A stretch of 64,000 nucleotides of DNA, taken from positions 434,001 to 498,000 of the forward strand of contig CANNER010000001.1 of assembly GCA_947503715.1 (NCBI GenBank), read 5' to 3'. Of the stretch, positions 57,107-64,000 are shown in pieces; position 1 is the first letter of the stretch; every line of letters begins with the position of its first letter. Source of the DNA: an uncultured Caulobacterales bacterium. Lineage in GTDB: Bacteria > Pseudomonadota > Alphaproteobacteria > Caulobacterales > Maricaulaceae. Made by a program: the position numbers and the translations under genes. The notes beneath the pieces were generated by a model. That model saw nothing but the letters and a program-made list of their open reading frames with translations, was not told the DNA's origin and ran no database searches.

Positions 57107-58420
57107 CTAACCCTGAACCTCTGCCAGTTTTTCTGCATAAGTGCCGGATTTCAGAAGCTCGATCGCTTTTTGAAGCTGATAATCATCAGACACGTCAAAA
57201 TCTTCCGGCGGATAATCAATCGTTAGCTCTTCTGCGAGATTGGCTTCGTCATCCTCATTGGCAATCGCATTGGGGAGGCTGGATTCTGAAAAACGCTGGC
57301 GTTCCTCTCCATCATCCGGAATGGCAGAAACAGCAATATCTGGCGCGATACCGCCGCCCTGGATACTGCGACCCTGCGGCGTATAATAACGCTGTGTCGT
57401 GATTTTCAATGCACCGTCTCGACCGCCACGAAGGGGAATGACGTCTTGGACAGAGCCTTTGCCGAACGTCGTCATACCCATCAGGATACCACGCCCACGA
57501 TCTTGGACCGCACCAGCCACGATTTCAGAGGCGGACGCAGACGCACCGTCCACGAGAACGACGAGGGGAACGCCCTTCGCCATCTGACCTTTTTCGCCAT
57601 TATAAACGTTTACATCATCGGCACGACGTCCGCGGGTCGAGACAACTTCTCCGCCATCCAGAAAGACGGAGGAGACTTGTACAGACTGAGTCAGGAGGCC
57701 GCCGGGGTTTCCGCGCAAGTCCAGGACGAGGCCGGGAATCTTCCCGCCATATTCCTGCTGAAGTGACGCAATCGCGTCTTTCAGGCCGTTTGCCGCTTTT
57801 TCGTTAAATTGGGAAATGCGGATATAGCCGATACCGTCTTTGTCTTCGAATTTCACAATCTGGCGTTTGATAACTTCGCGGGTGATGTCGAGCGTGATCG
57901 GGTCTTCGCCTTCGCGGACAATTGTGATGTTTATTGGCTCACCTGGTTTGCCGCGCATCTGACCCACGGCTTCAGAGAGTGTCGCGCCAAGCAAGGACTT
58001 GCCTTCGATTTCCGTGATGAAATCTCCGGCTAAAATGCCGGCTTCTTTGGCGGGGGTATTGTCAATCGGTGAGATGACTTTGACAAAGCCGTCTTCCATT
58101 GTGACTTCCATGCCGAGGCCGCCATATTCACCTTTGGTGTCCATGCGCATATCGCGAAAGGCTTCCGCGTTGATATAGGAGGAATGCGGATCTAGCGAGG
58201 CCAGCATCCCGTTCATCGCATCCTCAATCAGCTCGCTATCATCGACATCAACAACATATTGACTGCGGACGCGGGCGAGGACATCAGCGAAGAGTTCCAA
58301 CTGCTCGAATGTGTCGTCATAGGCGGGGCGTTCAACGGCAACAGCGGATTGCTGCGTTGTCGAAAAGGCAAACAGGGCCACTGCGGCGACAGAACCAAGG
58401 GCGGGTAGAACAAATTTCAC
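57107..58420 (-). CDS. ctpA: Carboxy-terminal processing protease CtpA
   Basis: 437 residues from GTG 58420, chosen because GGAG lies 7 nt upstream and a signal peptide follows directly (KFVLPALGSVAAVALFAFS); a GTG at 58447 is a weaker alternative. Contains a PDZ domain (GGLGMEVTMEDGFVKVI, AGILAGDFITEIEG) and the S41 dyad, ASASASEIVAGA and FGKGSVQDVIPL. Such tail-specific proteases trim periplasmic or cell-wall proteins. It lies downstream of envC, as is usual in alphaproteobacteria. Confidence 0.94.
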   Translation of the reverse strand: MKFVLPALGSVAAVALFAFSTTQQSAVAVERPAYDDTFEQLELFADVLARVRSQYVVDVDDSELIEDAMNGMLASLDPHSSYINAEAFRDMRMDTKGEYGGLGMEVTMEDGFVKVISPIDNTPAKEAGILAGDFITEIEGKSLLGATLSEAVGQMRGKPGEPINITIVREGEDPITLDITREVIKRQIVKFEDKDGIGYIRISQFNEKAANGLKDAIASLQQEYGGKIPGLVLDLRGNPGGLLTQSVQVSSVFLDGGEVVSTRGRRADDVNVYNGEKGQMAKGVPLVVLVDGASASASEIVAGAVQDRGRGILMGMTTFGKGSVQDVIPLRGGRDGALKITTQRYYTPQGRSIQGGGIAPDIAVSAIPDDGEERQRFSESSLPNAIANEDDEANLAEELTIDYPPEDFDVSDDYQLQKAIELLKSGTYAEKLAEVQG

Positions 58421-58501
58421 ACGATTACTCCAGCTAGTCCTCAACACTTAGACAGGCGATTTGCGCTTTGCCAGTCAAATTACTGCGATTAAGTGACATG
58501 C

Positions 58502-59659
58502 TTAACCAGATTTAACGTCATTCGGGGCGAGCCAGGGCGCTGGATCAACGGGGGAGCCGTTTTTGCGGAGTTCGATATAGATCTCGGCTTGGCTGTCGCC
58601 GGGTAGGGCACCCACGGGTTCACCACGCCGCACATCATCGCCCGCACCGACATTTAGGCGTTCCAGCCCCGTTAGAAGGACGAAATAACCATCCCCGACA
58701 TTCAGGATGATGACATTATCATAATTCTTAAAAGGTCCGGAAAATTCCACGCGTCCGGCATAGGGTGCAAGGACCTGTCCATTGGCGCGACCCGCAATGG
58801 TGAGCCCTTTTTCCCCGCGACCGTATTTTTTGATAATCTGTCCCGAAACCGGACGGATCATCCCGCCCTTGGCTTCCGCAAAGCGCTTTGTGCCTTTGGG
58901 CAGGGTCACGGGGGCAGCAGGCGCTGCGCCACGCCCCGGCTTCGCACGGGGGACCACGCGCATGGCCTCGGCTTCCAGTTTTGCAATGAGGTCGAGGAGG
59001 GATTTTGACTCTGCGGCCAACCGGTCCGCTTCTTTCGCCGCGGCGGAGCGTTCATCGGAAAGTTTGGCCTCCAATTGCCCTTTGGATTTCAGTCCCGTCT
59101 CAACCTCGGCCTGACGCCGTGCGAGGCGATCCTGTACCGTGCCAAGTTCTGCCTGTTTGATTGCGAGTTGCGATTGCGTCACGTCCAAAGCTGTTAGGTT
59201 CAGAGCTAGTGCTTCCGCTCTCTCTTTTAACTGAGCCGATAAATTAGCCATCAGCCGCCCGGCCATAGCGGCCTCTCTCGCATCGCGCGGGGAGAGAGCG
59301 AGGGTTGGCGGGGGGGTGGCTTCCAAGCGCTGGAGGGCCGCAAGGAGCTCGGTATATTTGGCTTTATCCGCCGATATACGAGACTGTAGAGACGCGGCGC
59401 GGGATGTCAGCTCTTCTGTCTGGCTTTCCAATGCGCTCAGCTCCGCTTCGACAGACTGGGCTTCTCTGGCTGTCTTTGAGAGTTGTTGTTTGAGGCTTGA
59501 AATATCTTTCCGAACCTCTTGACGCTCCGCTTCCAACTGTTTCGTTTTATCCCGTGCCGCTTGTTCCTTCTTGGTCAGAACATCCAGATCGCTCGCGCTC
59601 TGCGCGATAGCGGCAGGCGTGAAGAGCAGGACAAAGCATATGGCGAGGGCAAAGCGCAT
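58502..59659 (-). CDS. envC: Murein hydrolase activator EnvC-like protein
   Basis: 385 residues. Signal peptide ends at AIAQ; residues about 25-245 form long coiled coils, rich in Glu, Lys and Ala. The C-terminal M23/LytM domain has lost its zinc ligands: the HxG and HxH positions read LTIAGRA and IYIELRKNG. A degenerate LytM with coiled coils is the hallmark of EnvC-type activators of amidases at division. Its SD (ATAGGAG) is inside a 16-bp palindrome (59665-59680). Confidence 0.92.
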   Translation of the reverse strand: MRFALAICFVLLFTPAAIAQSASDLDVLTKKEQAARDKTKQLEAERQEVRKDISSLKQQLSKTAREAQSVEAELSALESQTEELTSRAASLQSRISADKAKYTELLAALQRLEATPPPTLALSPRDAREAAMAGRLMANLSAQLKERAEALALNLTALDVTQSQLAIKQAELGTVQDRLARRQAEVETGLKSKGQLEAKLSDERSAAAKEADRLAAESKSLLDLIAKLEAEAMRVVPRAKPGRGAAPAAPVTLPKGTKRFAEAKGGMIRPVSGQIIKKYGRGEKGLTIAGRANGQVLAPYAGRVEFSGPFKNYDNVIILNVGDGYFVLLTGLERLNVGAGDDVRRGEPVGALPGDSQAEIYIELRKNGSPVDPAPWLAPNDVKSG

Positions 59660-59664
59660 AAGCT

Positions 59665-59680
59665 CCTATCGCGCGATAGG
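59665..59680. promoter_or_regulatory. Palindrome overlapping the envC ribosome binding site
   Basis: CCTATCGCGCGATAGG is a perfect 16-bp palindrome. On the minus strand its 3' arm runs into the Shine-Dalgarno (ATAGGAG), 5-6 nt before ATG 59659. Folded in RNA it would need a tight loop (for example GCGC unpaired), partly hiding the SD. As DNA it may bind a dimeric protein. Confidence 0.5.
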
Positions 59681-59707
59681 CTTTACTTGGCGTTAACCGC
59701 GATGCGA

Positions 59708-60190
59708 TCAGTCCCGATGATAGGGCGTCCCTGCGAGGATTGAGAGGGCGCGGTAAATTTGTTCTGCCGCCATAACGCGGACCATTTTATGGGGCCAAGT
59801 TTGTGACCCAAAGCTCCAACGTGTGATGCGACCGGGGCGTAAATCCTTGATCGTCGCAGGATCAAACCCATCCGCGCCGCCAATGAGGATATAGGTTGAC
59901 CCAATCCCGTCATCGCGGAGGTTGGAGAAATGTTTCGCAATCTCTCTGGATTTCGGACTCCTGCCGCGTTCGTCGAGTATTATCAGTTCGTCAGACGGGC
60001 CAATACCGGAGAGGAGTTTTGCAGTTTCCGCCGCGCGGTCATGCTGACCTTTTAAGTCAACACCCTGTTCTTCGACGGCGAGGAACCCTGTGCCTCTCGC
60101 AAGGCCCTGGGCCCGCGTGATGTAATCCTTCACGAGGTCATATTCGGGACCGTTCCGTAAAACGCCGCCCGCGCGAAGGATGATCTTCAT
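59708..60190 (-). CDS. rlmH: 23S rRNA (pseudouridine1915-N3)-methyltransferase RlmH
   Basis: 160 residues. SPOUT methyltransferase; LIILDERGRSPKSREIAKH, STYILIGGADGFDP and the C-terminal MVRVMAAEQIYRALSILAG with final PYHRD are the family signature. It methylates the pseudouridine in helix 69 of 23S rRNA on the 70S ribosome. Starts 2 bp after rsfS. Confidence 0.97.
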   Translation of the reverse strand: MKIILRAGGVLRNGPEYDLVKDYITRAQGLARGTGFLAVEEQGVDLKGQHDRAAETAKLLSGIGPSDELIILDERGRSPKSREIAKHFSNLRDDGIGSTYILIGGADGFDPATIKDLRPGRITRWSFGSQTWPHKMVRVMAAEQIYRALSILAGTPYHRD

Positions 60191-60192
60191 GA

Positions 60193-60618
60193 TTAGCCTT
60201 GAGGCAGAGGCGTGTCGTCGGGCGCTTCCTGTCTCACATTCTGCAGCCCTTCGGGGAGGGGAACGGACCAGATTTTCTCGAGATTATAGAAGACGCGGAC
60301 TTCGGGGCGGAAGACGTGCAAAATGACGTCACCGGCATCGATCAGGACCCAGTCGCTGGCTTGTTGCCCCTCAACGCCGAGATCTTTCAGACCGCGTTCT
60401 TTCAGTCCGCGCTGAACATAGTCAGCCAAAGCCGAGACATGACGATTGGACCGACCGGAGGCGACAATGAGATAATCCGCAATGGAGGACTTTCCGCGAA
60501 CATCAATTTCAATGACATCCTGTGCGGAATTTTCATCCAGCACGCTTTGAATAAAGTCGGAGAGCGCCCGTGAGTCCGGATTGTCTTTGACCGTGACGGT
60601 CGCAGGCGTTTCGGGCAC
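60193..60618 (-). CDS. rsfS: Ribosomal silencing factor RsfS
   Basis: 141 residues from GTG 60618. The RsfS core is complete: IEIDVRGKSSIADYLIVASG, SNRHVSALADYVQRGLKE, DWVLIDAGDVILHVFRPE. It binds uL14 and blocks subunit joining in starvation. The GTG has no ribosome binding site, but an upstream in-frame CTG at 60645 follows AGGAGAG by a good spacing and would give MTTSNSKPF before the GTG; that start is possible. Confidence 0.95.
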   Translation of the reverse strand: MPETPATVTVKDNPDSRALSDFIQSVLDENSAQDVIEIDVRGKSSIADYLIVASGRSNRHVSALADYVQRGLKERGLKDLGVEGQQASDWVLIDAGDVILHVFRPEVRVFYNLEKIWSVPLPEGLQNVRQEAPDDTPLPQG

Positions 60619-60731
60619 GAATGGCTTGGAATTAGAGGTGGTCAGAGGTCTCTCCTGGAGATGAAATCATGGTCTTAATATTGGCTAGCATAGATAGTGG
60701 CCTGTGGCCAACTCTGCAATTTTAAACGCAG

Positions 60732-61295
60732 CTATGCTCTGCGGGCGCGTATAGCGGAAGAACTGCGTTTATCCAGCGGTAGAGTCAGGTAGGTCCAAGC
60801 GGGCGCTGTGCAGTCTTTTAGTGCGTGGGCCTGATCTTCCGGTAGACGCGCAAAGTCATATTTACGGGCCGCTTGGCTCAAGCGGGCTTTGATGGGGGAG
60901 CCCGGTCTGGCAATCACCGCAATCGGGATGGTTTCCACAATCTCTCGCCAGCCTTTCCATTTTGGCAATTGCGCTAAATTATCCGCGCCCATCATAAACA
61001 CGAAGCGTTTATCGGGCTGGCGTGTTTTTAGGGTTCGCAGCAGGTCGACCGTATATTGCGTCTCATATTGGCGTTCGACATCACTAACCTTCATGCGTGG
61101 CGGCAGAGGCAGGTTACCGACTGTTTGTGCGCGACTCTCCCAACTGGGCTGTTCAGGCTTGAGCGGATTTTGCGGACTGACGAGCCACCAGATTTCGTCC
61201 AACTGAAGCTCGCGCAGACCCGCCCGCGCGACATGAAGATGTCCGCCATGAGCCGGGTTGAAGGACCCGCCGAAAAGTCCGACCGAGATAGTTAT
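60732..61295 (-). CDS. nadD: Nicotinate-nucleotide adenylyltransferase, non-canonical start
   Basis: 187 residues if started at ATA 61295; 185 if at ATC 61289. It joins nicotinate mononucleotide and ATP in NAD synthesis. The frame contains VGLFGGSFNPAHGGHLHVA (nucleotidyl-transfer HxGH motif) at the N-terminus and SSSAIRARR near the C-terminus. Between the in-frame TGA upstream and the HxGH motif there is no ATG, GTG or TTG; the first is a TTG at 61202, which would delete the active site. GAGGG lies 7 nt before ATA 61295. The proA stop is 10 bp away. Confidence 0.85.
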   Translation of the reverse strand: MTISVGLFGGSFNPAHGGHLHVARAGLRELQLDEIWWLVSPQNPLKPEQPSWESRAQTVGNLPLPPRMKVSDVERQYETQYTVDLLRTLKTRQPDKRFVFMMGADNLAQLPKWKGWREIVETIPIAVIARPGSPIKARLSQAARKYDFARLPEDQAHALKDCTAPAWTYLTLPLDKRSSSAIRARRA

Positions 61296-61305
61296 AGTCT
61301 GACCC

Positions 61306-62565
61306 TCATGGTCTGGCTTGGCCAGTCCCGCGCACCTGATATTTATAAGTCGTCAAATGTTCCGCGCCCACAGGCCCGCGCGCATGAAGGCGGCCCGTCG
61401 CAATGCCGATTTCAGCGCCAAACCCAAATTCGCCGCCATCTGCATATTGCGTGGAGGCATTGTGGAGGACGATGGCGCTATCAACGGAATCGAGGAAGGT
61501 TTGCGCGGCACCGGCGTCTTCTGTGATGATCGCATCCGTGTGCCCGCTGCCATATTTTGCGATATGGGCGAGGGCGTCGTTCAGGCCGTCGACAACCGCG
61601 ATGTTAAGGATAGCCGCCAGATGCTCCGTCGCAAAATCTGCGTCTGTTGCGGGGGTGATTCCGGGCAAAACCTTCTGTGCGCGACTGTCACCGCGCAATT
61701 CACAGTGTTCGCCAATTTGACCTTTCAGCAGCGGTAAAAAAGAGTCAGCAATTAAATAATCGACTAAGAGTGTTTCGGTCGAACCGCAAACACCTGTGCG
61801 GCGAAGTTTAGCATTTTCAATGAGTTGCAATGCCATCTTCATGTTTGCGTCGGTATGGACATAACTGTGATTCAATCCTTCCAAATGCGCGAGGACCGGG
61901 ACGCGGGCATCTTCCTGCACACGGGCTACAAGGCCTTTCCCGCCGCGTGGGATGATAATATCGATCGTCTCATTCAGGCCACGCAACATTTCGCCGACAG
62001 CCGCGCGGTCCGTTGTGTTGACGAGATTAATTGACGTTTCGGGGAGCCTGGCTTGTGTTAATCCAGCTTGCAGGGCCGCGTGAATGGCGGCGTTGGACCT
62101 TGCGCTTTCCGACCCACCGCGCAGAACACAGGCATTGCCGGATTTCACGCAGAGCCCGCCCGCATCCGCCGTCACATTTGGACGCGACTCATAGATCATG
62201 CCGATCACACCGATGGGGACGCGGACCTTGTGAAAAATGAGGCCATTGGGCTGTGTCCAGCTTTTTTCGACTGCGCCAACGGGGTCCGATAGGGCGGCAA
62301 TGTCGTCGAGCCCTTTGGCAATACCGGCAACTCTATCCGCGTCGAGTTTAAGGCGGTCAAGCATGGCCGCCGAGAGACCTTTGCTTTCCGCAGCGCTCAT
62401 ATCTGCCGTATTGGCCGAGAGAATATCCGCCTCATAAGCGCGAATTTCTTCTGCCATTGCGTTTAGGGCCATATTACGTTGGGCTTCACTCGCGAGTCGT
62501 AACGTAGCCGACGCGGCTTTCGCCTGCGTGCCGAGCTCACCCATATATTTTTGAAGATCAGTCAT
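61306..62565 (-). CDS. proA: Gamma-glutamyl phosphate reductase
   Basis: 419 residues. Reduces gamma-glutamyl phosphate to glutamate semialdehyde for proline. Conserved aldehyde-dehydrogenase-like motifs: GMIYESRPNVTADA, IDIIIPRGGKGLV, RRTGVCGSTETLLVD (catalytic Cys) and STQYADGGEFGFGAEIGIAT. Overlaps the proB stop by one base, so the two steps are coupled. Confidence 0.97.
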   Translation of the reverse strand: MTDLQKYMGELGTQAKAASATLRLASEAQRNMALNAMAEEIRAYEADILSANTADMSAAESKGLSAAMLDRLKLDADRVAGIAKGLDDIAALSDPVGAVEKSWTQPNGLIFHKVRVPIGVIGMIYESRPNVTADAGGLCVKSGNACVLRGGSESARSNAAIHAALQAGLTQARLPETSINLVNTTDRAAVGEMLRGLNETIDIIIPRGGKGLVARVQEDARVPVLAHLEGLNHSYVHTDANMKMALQLIENAKLRRTGVCGSTETLLVDYLIADSFLPLLKGQIGEHCELRGDSRAQKVLPGITPATDADFATEHLAAILNIAVVDGLNDALAHIAKYGSGHTDAIITEDAGAAQTFLDSVDSAIVLHNASTQYADGGEFGFGAEIGIATGRLHARGPVGAEHLTTYKYQVRGTGQARP

Positions 62566-63668
62566 CAGAGCATTACCAAATTATCGCGGTGGATGAGCGC
62601 CGCTCCATTTTCATATCCAAGAACGGCGGAGATTTCACCCGATTTCAGCCCTTTAATCCGGTCGGCTTGCGGATGATCATAGGCGATGAGCCCGCGTGCG
62701 ATTTCCTGTCCATCGGATAGAATAGAGACGGCGTCACCTTTTTCAAACGTGCCTGAGACCGAGGTCACACCGGCGGGCAGAAGACTGCTTCCGTCGCGCA
62801 AGGCTTTCAGCGCACCTTTATCAATCGTGACGCAACCACAGGGCTTCAACGTCCCGCCAATCCATTGTGCGCGGGCTTTCCTTGGGTTGTCTTTGGCTTT
62901 GAACAGTGAATGGCGCCCACCAGACCAAAGCTTTGCCAGCGCACCGGGCTCTCGCCCGTCACAAATCACCATGTCAGATCCGGCGGAGGTTGCGATGTCA
63001 GCCGCCGCGAGTTTTGTGGCCATGCCGCCCGTGCCCATGCCTGTTGCGGCATTGGGTTCGCCGCCCATGGCTTTGATCTCATCCGTGAGAGACGTGATGA
63101 CCGGGAGATGTTTTGCCCCCGCATCCTTGCGCGGGTCCGCCGTGTAGAGGCCGTCAATATCGGAGAGCAAAATCAGCATGTCCGCGCCAATCATCTGCGC
63201 CGTCCGCGCGGCGAGGCGATCATTATCGCCATACCTAATCTCATCCGTCGCAACGGTATCGTTTTCATTGATGATCGGGATGGCTTTCAAGTCCAGCAAT
63301 GTTTCCAAGGTGGACCGCGCGTTCAGCCAGCGGCGGCGATGTTCCGTATCATTCAGCGTCAGCAGGGCTTGCGCCGTGACAATCCCACGCGCGCCTAACG
63401 CATCCTCATAGGCGCGTGTGAGCCGAGATTGCCCCGCTGCCGCGCAAGCTTGTTTTTGTGCCAGTGTGAGAGATTTTCCAAATAGTCCGAGCCTCTGCCG
63501 TCCTAAGGCAATGGCACCTGAAGACACGAGGATGATGCGCTTATCCTGTAAAGCGGAGAGGTCAAGCGCGAGGGCCTCCAGCCAGTCTTCTCGCAAACGG
63601 CTTGTCTCCGCGTCCACAAGGATGGCAGAGCCAATTTTGATGACGAGTGTCTCGACATCCGTCAGCAT
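62565..63668 (-). CDS. proB: Glutamate 5-kinase
   Basis: 367 residues. Amino acid kinase domain (VIKIGSAILVD, IILVSSGAIALGRQRL, IPIINENDTVATDE, GDNDRLAARTAQMI) followed by a C-terminal PUA domain (VTIDKGALKALRDGSSLLPAG). It phosphorylates glutamate, first step of proline synthesis. Starts directly after the obgE stop. Confidence 0.97.
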   Translation of the reverse strand: MLTDVETLVIKIGSAILVDAETSRLREDWLEALALDLSALQDKRIILVSSGAIALGRQRLGLFGKSLTLAQKQACAAAGQSRLTRAYEDALGARGIVTAQALLTLNDTEHRRRWLNARSTLETLLDLKAIPIINENDTVATDEIRYGDNDRLAARTAQMIGADMLILLSDIDGLYTADPRKDAGAKHLPVITSLTDEIKAMGGEPNAATGMGTGGMATKLAAADIATSAGSDMVICDGREPGALAKLWSGGRHSLFKAKDNPRKARAQWIGGTLKPCGCVTIDKGALKALRDGSSLLPAGVTSVSGTFEKGDAVSILSDGQEIARGLIAYDHPQADRIKGLKSGEISAVLGYENGAALIHRDNLVML

Positions 63669-64000
63669 TTATGGCGTCCAGCCTTTGACATCTTCGATTT
63701 CACCACTCGCGACGGCTTGAAGGCGGCGTTTTTCCGCGCGTTCATCTTCTTCGTCCGCTCGCCGAATTTCGACATGCTGATAGAGGGCCGCGAGGACAGG
63801 GGTGAGCCCTTGTTGCGCAACGGAGGACATCGGGAGAGGGCGTTGGCCACATTTGGCCTCCATCTCGTCCTGTAATTCCGCAATCCTGTCCGCGCTTAAC
63901 GCGTCGCATTTGGACAGGGCGATGACTTCGGGTTTGTCCTCGAAGCTCTCATCATACTCTTCCAACTCTTTACGGATCGCCAGGTAATCGCCAACCGGGT
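63669..64000 (-). CDS. obgE: GTPase ObgE, C-terminal part (window edge)
   Basis: About 110 C-terminal residues; the remainder is beyond the right edge. Recognised from the G4 motif IALSKCDALSADRI (the NKxD position reads SKCD), the final SSVAQQGL (G5, SS/A-type) and the position just before proB, the usual order in alphaproteobacteria. It ends with an acidic/basic tail (RADEEDERAEKRR). Essential GTPase of ribosome assembly and stress control. Confidence 0.9.
   Translation of the reverse strand, partial: PVGDYLAIRKELEEYDESFEDKPEVIALSKCDALSADRIAELQDEMEAKCGQRPLPMSSVAQQGLTPVLAALYQHVEIRRADEEDERAEKRRLQAVASGEIEDVKGWTP

Overview
The window reads as ordinary chromosome from a marine-type alphaproteobacterium, most like Maricaulales/Hyphomonadaceae or another Caulobacter relative. 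This placement is inferred from gene content and order: two large TonB-dependent receptors, an Entner-Doudoroff operon under a LacI regulator, the F1-only atpHAGDC operon, the obgE-proB-proA-nadD-rsfS-rlmH cluster leading into ctpA and rppH, and a MoxR/DUF58/DUF4159 cluster divergent from DUF1285/NUDIX/CCA-transferase. I see no tRNA or rRNA genes, no insertion sequences, no CRISPR array and no phage genes.

Layout. 1-14253 is a sugar-foraging locus: a tryptophan-halogenase-like flavoprotein (cut by the window edge) divergent from a TonB receptor, then a GH3 glucosidase lipoprotein, a LacI regulator, zwf-pgl-edd-glk, and an SMP-30/gluconolactonase lipoprotein. Two near-identical palindromic operators (818-835 and 8028-8041) tie the receptor/halogenase promoters to the Entner-Doudoroff operon. 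14250-20629 holds an ABC exporter, RecQ, the queuosine genes queC-queE and two exported proteins of unknown function. 20719-31939 is dominated by the MoxR/DUF58/BatA-DUF4159/VWA membrane module on the minus strand and, divergent from it, DUF1285, a CoA-pyrophosphatase NUDIX, a Tat-exported deacetylase-like lipoprotein, a CCA/poly(A) polymerase and a glutathione S-transferase. 31942-41780 has a P-domain/DUF11 surface protein, YchF, a LysM lipoprotein, a PepSY protein, an SDR gene with two frameshifts, a small transaldolase and PriA. 42004-44991 is a second TonB receptor and 45659-50663 the F1 ATP synthase operon. 50792-54102 has a YcxB-like protein, a MOSC protein, a phosphoesterase and an MFS transporter. 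54117-64000 is one long minus-strand gene train from obgE down to rppH that covers proline synthesis, NAD synthesis, ribosome silencing/methylation and cell-envelope proteolysis and cell-wall hydrolase activation.

How it works together. A plausible flow for the left third is: the GH3 enzyme releases glucose from beta-glucan oligomers taken up through the receptor, Glk and Zwf/Pgl/Edd commit it to the Entner-Doudoroff route, and the LacI protein matches uptake to catabolism. The aldolase gene eda is not in the window.

Most unusual sequence. The one gene-free stretch longer than 300 bp (35666-36717) holds two inverted 84-bp copies of a three-hairpin element with compensatory stem changes, placed symmetrically around a REP-like repeat. 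nadD has no ATG, GTG or TTG upstream of its essential nucleotide-binding motif, and envC has a perfect palindrome that overlaps its ribosome binding site.
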